The notes below the pieces were generated by a model. The model was not told the origin of the DNA, made no database searches, and saw only the letters and a program-made list of their open reading frames with translations. The position numbers were made by a program, and so were the translations under genes. Below are positions 60,359 to 64,000 of a stretch of 64,000 nt of DNA, piece after piece. The stretch is from assembly GCA_009733575.1 (NCBI GenBank), contig ML769419.1:248001-312000 (forward strand), read 5' to 3'. Position 1 is the first letter of the stretch; each line of letters opens with the position of its first letter. This DNA comes from Gymnopus androsaceus JB14. Its lineage: Eukaryota > Basidiomycota > Agaricomycetes > Agaricales > Omphalotaceae.

Positions 60359-61076
60359 CAGGATATTGCGACGTGCTGATAGTAAGTGAACACCATTGAT
60401 TCTGTCGATACTACGCTCGATGATTTTACACAGTGCGACGCATCGTTGTCGTTGCACCGAGTAAGCGCAGTAGACATGTCATCCCTCCTGTCCTTCTTTG
60501 CATCAGCTTCTTTGGGATAGGCTATTGGATTCGGTTACGAGCCTTGTTTTTCTCTCATTTTCTCGTGTGCATAGTGACATTTTCTCACTGGCTGAGTCAG
60601 TCAGATTCAGCTCACCTCACGCTCAAAGTCAAATACCTCTTTCAACTACGATCGGCGCTGTCAATGTCCAAGCTCTGAGCCCGAGGCAGCTCAGTTGTAC
60701 AAGGCTCCAGTCTATGAGAGTTAGGCTCGAGGATCCTCCGTAGAATGATTTCAATACAAGTATTCAAACATTGAACATAAACACTCGAGACTTGAATGAA
60801 TACTGATCGATAAGCTTTCTATACGCTAAATCTACGGGACGCGTCATTGGTTAAGACAGAGAACGCCGAGGGCGGCGTTAGGATGCTAAAATACTTATAT
60901 CTGAGGAAAAATCTCGTGGGTTGATTGGCACAGAAGAAGGCGAACCCTGGACTTGGTAAATTGACAGAACTGTAGATCTATCTCGTTTTTGATCTACTCA
61001 ATCTGGGATACTTATAAGTACTCCACTTTCTTTCTTTTTTCTATTACCACGACGTCGACCTTCACTCCTTAACACA
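60359..61076. promoter_or_regulatory. Upstream region of the thioesterase gene
   Basis: A TATA-like CTTATAAGTACTCC lies at about 61,011, roughly 65 bp before the ATG. It is followed by the pyrimidine tract CTTTCTTTCTTTTTTC, a common layout near fungal transcription starts. Nothing else is recognised. Confidence 0.4.
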
Positions 61077-62404
61077 ATGGCATCCAATAACCGCTCTCAG
61101 GATTCTCAGCAGCACGAACAATGGCCTTCAGACGCGTCTGCTTTCCCTATCATACCTCCCGATACAACAACCAGCCAAATTTCGCCTTCATCGATATCTA
61201 CAACCAACGTCTCAGAAATCCGTGGAAATGTTTCTGATGCGTCGAAACGATTCGTTATGGATATTTTCGCATACTATATTGGCGCAAAAGAAGAGTCTTT
61301 TGGTGTCGAGGTCGGGAGGAGGCTGAAAATGCAAAGTATGAATGTTTGGTCATCCAATACGACTACAAGACGACGCGTAGAGGCTCAGACTGTCTTCGAC
61401 ATCACAGTTACAGCAGGTAAGCTGGTACAAAACATTTCCTTCCGGTTTCGTTACTTATTCTGTCATATCAGATATGTGCAATCCCATGGGAACGTTGCAT
61501 GGCGCCTGCGCCTGCTATATCGTAGACCCGTAAGTCCTCATGCTACTTCGCTATTTTTTCATTTCCGTCATTCTCTCTCGCGACGCGGTTTATTATTGTT
61601 CGCCTCGTGTTTCCTTCCCTCTTCCATCGATTAAGGCCCAACTCCTCTCTATCATCTTCTGTCATAACCAAGATTCGTAGGAATCTTCTGACGAGATTGG
61701 AAGAGATCTGGGGTTTTCATTCCCCGCCGGCTCATCTTTAACTGTTCATATCAAACCTTATGCTCACACCTTTTGTTCGCTCACAGATGTTCAATGTCAG
61801 CCATCGTCGTTCTTGGCGCTGCGTTAGGCATAGATGCCACTGGTGTCTCACAGAGTATGAATCTCATATGGCACAAGCCGGCGAAGATGTACGTGAAGCC
61901 TACTCGACTTTCATGCCCTCCCGAATCTAACCCTCTCCTTTCCATTTCTCTTTCCTCACAGGGGAACAAAGCTTCATGTCCTATCCACCTCAGTATTCAT
62001 CGAAGGGCGCGTCCGGACTGCCAGAGTTGAGGTAAGTAGTCGCCGCCGCTGCGTCCTGTATATTCGTACTGACCATACACGAAATCCGCTAGATATTCGA
62101 TTCAGAGACAGACCAGCTGTATGTTTCCGCTATCCATTCGACTATGCATTCTGGGTCGAAATCTGAGCAGGAGGCCTACTACGTCAGAAGCTATAGTATG
62201 AGCCTTGCCATATCCAGGTTCTGTTCCATGGGATCGACCTCGGATAAGAGCTATCGGTCTATGGCGATCTTACCTCTGACGTTGTCGCCGGTATCGCTCA
62301 GTTCGATTTTCTTTTCGTTTTTTCCACACTCCTCCTTTGCAATAACTGTATCGGAATCCTTAGCATATGCATGTATCGTTCTTCCACTTTTTTGTCCAGG
62401 TTGA
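61077..62404 (+). CDS. Hotdog-fold thioesterase (4HBT / ACOT13-PaaI type)
   Basis: Exons 61077-61416, 61472-61529, 61787-61888, 61962-62031 and 62093-62404 join in frame; introns are GT-AG, mostly 55-75 nt, with one of 257 nt. The diagnostic hotdog segment is DMCNPMGTLHGACACYIVDP, followed by SAIVVLGAA and GVSQSMNLIWHKPAKMGTKL, then GRVRTARVEIFDSETDQL. The HG of the active-site helix is present. The N-terminal ~90 residues are Ser/Thr-rich and variable. It is predicted to hydrolyse acyl-CoA thioesters. The last exon stays open for about 70 codons beyond the family's usual end, so a further intron or an earlier end is possible; the 3' limit is uncertain. Confidence 0.75.
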
Positions 62405-62913
62405 TCCCTTTCTTCATCAAATCATCATCATGGCCCATTACATTACTGAATCATCTGTTCGTTCTTCCTCATAGTGTACCAATACTGTACAAGATTTCCT
62501 TCGTCGTTGCTCTCATTTGCACTTCGATTCAACATCGCTATTCCTTCTCACCATTACATTATAGTATATTCGGTTAGTTATACAACGTATAAGGCTGAGA
62601 GTCATTTCTTCGCGTTCCCTTATCCGGGAGTTTCACTGAACACCTGCTCTGCTGTCTGCTCACACTGAATTCGAGCAAAGGAGCAGATCTCCGAGCGGGA
62701 GGAACTTGCCAAAGGAAACTTGTGCATGATCTCGAATGCATTAAATAGCAAGTATGTACTTCGTAAGGGACCGACAAACAAGTTGGATGATAAATAAAAG
62801 TCCGAAATTATAATAAGCGATTACCACAAGAAGTAAAATGAGGTGGCATAACAAGCTGAACTGAGGATATCCAAACCAGAGCCACCGGTGAAGCAAATTG
62901 TGTACATGGACGT
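62405..62913. other. Intergenic between convergent genes
   Basis: Separates the thioesterase and the RTA1-like gene, which converge. No terminator-like signal is clear. Confidence 0.4.
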
Positions 62914-64000
62914 TTAGACTTTGGTATTTGAGTACGAATCTATCGGGTACGAGATGTTCAACTCGGTGGACGAACTCTCCATCTCAGCGAACGAACTATT
63001 GTCGTCTTCGTCAAGCAATCTTCCAGGGTGGGCAAGATTGAACGTGTACATGGCGAAAACGACCATTGTAGCGTCGAAAAAATCTGTAAAGTGAATCAAC
63101 AGGTCAATGAGCCATACACCGATCGAAAAAACAACGTACTAAAGAGCCACTGTGTTTGAATGACTTTTCCGTCGAATCCATCGGCTAGTTCTATAGTTCG
63201 GTAAATAGCCCTGCAAATTGTCAGTAAGGATGAAAAAAGACGATTCAATGGGACATATCTTACCGGATGAATAGACAGCCTGTGTTGAACATCAGGGCGT
63301 AAATAAGCAGCTGGAGGCGGTCATTGATAACAGCAGGCTTCCTCATTTCTATTTCGGTTGCGCGACGGACAGGGCGCTGACGTGAGAATCGCCAGAAATA
63401 CTCTGTTGCAAGAGTCATATAACAAATCATCACAACTAAAAGGATAGTTTCAGTGGCTTGAACTTGAATGTAGATTACGGAGAGCTTACTCAGCTGGAAT
63501 ACGAATTCCTGCTAACATAATGTGCGAGCCCTGTTACAATACCATTAGACATCGACCCAATAGCGCATAAATGTCTTACGAAGGTTGAGTTGCGCTCGGG
63601 GAATGTTATTTCCAGAAGCAATTCCGCCTCCGCCGCCTTGAACCACAAGAGCGACGAGATCCTAAGTAGTTAGATAGGTAAGCACAAGACTCAAGCTGAT
63701 AGGATTTAATGTCTTACACATGAAAGGAAGATTCTTGAATCTGCTCAAGCATCAGTAATCTATATGAGTCGCATTAAAGAAAGGACATACAGAGACGAGG
63801 ACCAAGACGACTATAAGAATCACCCAGCTTTCTGATGATCCTAGCCAAGATCACAAAGTTGGCTGCAAGCAGAGGAGTCGGCGCAATAATAGTACAGACG
63901 ATCCTAAGGAAGATGGTCAGATGACAGGGAGGAAAAGACGATTTTTACTTACTGGATGAGAAAAGCATTCCCATTGTCAACGTTTTCGCTGGACCATATA
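62914..64000 (-). CDS. RTA1-like membrane protein, 5' end beyond the window
   Basis: The minus strand ends with a TAA at 62914-62916. The last exon (63083-62914) reads FFDATMVVFAMYTFNLAHPGRLL and ends in an acidic tail; the HPGRLL motif is typical of the RTA1 / lipid-translocating exporter family. Earlier exons give WLF joined across an intron (63139-63084), AIYRTIELADGFDGKVIQTQ, PAVINDRLQLLIYALMFNTG, IMLAGIRIP, DLVALVVQGGGGGIASGNNI and TIIAPTPLLAANFVILARII near 63,890. Short GT-AG introns separate them. The family has seven transmembrane segments and is linked to lipid movement and resistance to membrane-active compounds; at least four segments fall within this window. The N-terminal part is cut off by the window edge. 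No defect is seen. Confidence 0.85.

Overview
The window looks like a chromosomal segment of an agaricomycete (mushroom-forming basidiomycete) fungus. The supporting features are many short GT-AG introns of about 50-60 nt, Copia, Tad-type LINE and hAT elements, a KDZ-style Ulp1 peptidase remnant, and fungal genes (GH71 alpha-1,3-glucanase, RTA1-like transporter, F-box and SDR genes). The genus cannot be fixed from the sequence alone.

Layout. Positions 1-50,000 are AT-rich, gene-poor and dominated by nested transposons. At 0.5-3.1 kb a decayed Ulp1 (C48) peptidase gene is split by a non-autonomous hAT element. At 6.9-12.1 kb a nearly perfect 1.36 kb inverted repeat carries two divergent copies of an intact four-exon beta-trefoil (ricin-B-like) gene around a 2.5 kb spacer with two small TIR elements. 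At 14.0-18.5 kb there is a mosaic of broken pieces: a ubiquitin-like domain, a VPS10/sortilin piece, the C-terminal half of a GH71 glucanase and a truncated Tad-like LINE. At 20.0-24.7 kb lies a hAT whose transposase is interrupted by a fold-back element. At 24.7-34.0 kb lies a Copia retrotransposon that carries a second, related hAT with a perfect 8-bp target duplication, plus another fold-back element. At 34-48.6 kb there are a second Copia fragment, several hAT-type MITEs, further members of the fold-back family and a low-complexity repeat family built on AAGGTA/AAGTTA motifs.

Positions 50,000-64,000 are richer in coding sequence: a degraded PIF1-like helicase piece, a Ser/Pro-rich unknown gene, an interrupted F-box gene, a complete seven-exon short-chain dehydrogenase, an unclear multi-exon locus, a hotdog thioesterase, and an RTA1-like membrane protein running off the right edge.

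The most novel signal is a family of five complete elements (plus two solitary ends). They share the terminal sequence CATCAGC-AAAA and have very different, often palindromic interiors. Each is flanked by an exact 2-bp duplication of unconstrained sequence (CA, TG, TA, AA, TA). Three insertions have an inferable or visible empty site within the window. The gene-fragment mosaic and the lectin palindrome are the next most interesting regions. All coordinates and exon models come from reading the sequence by eye; no searches were run.
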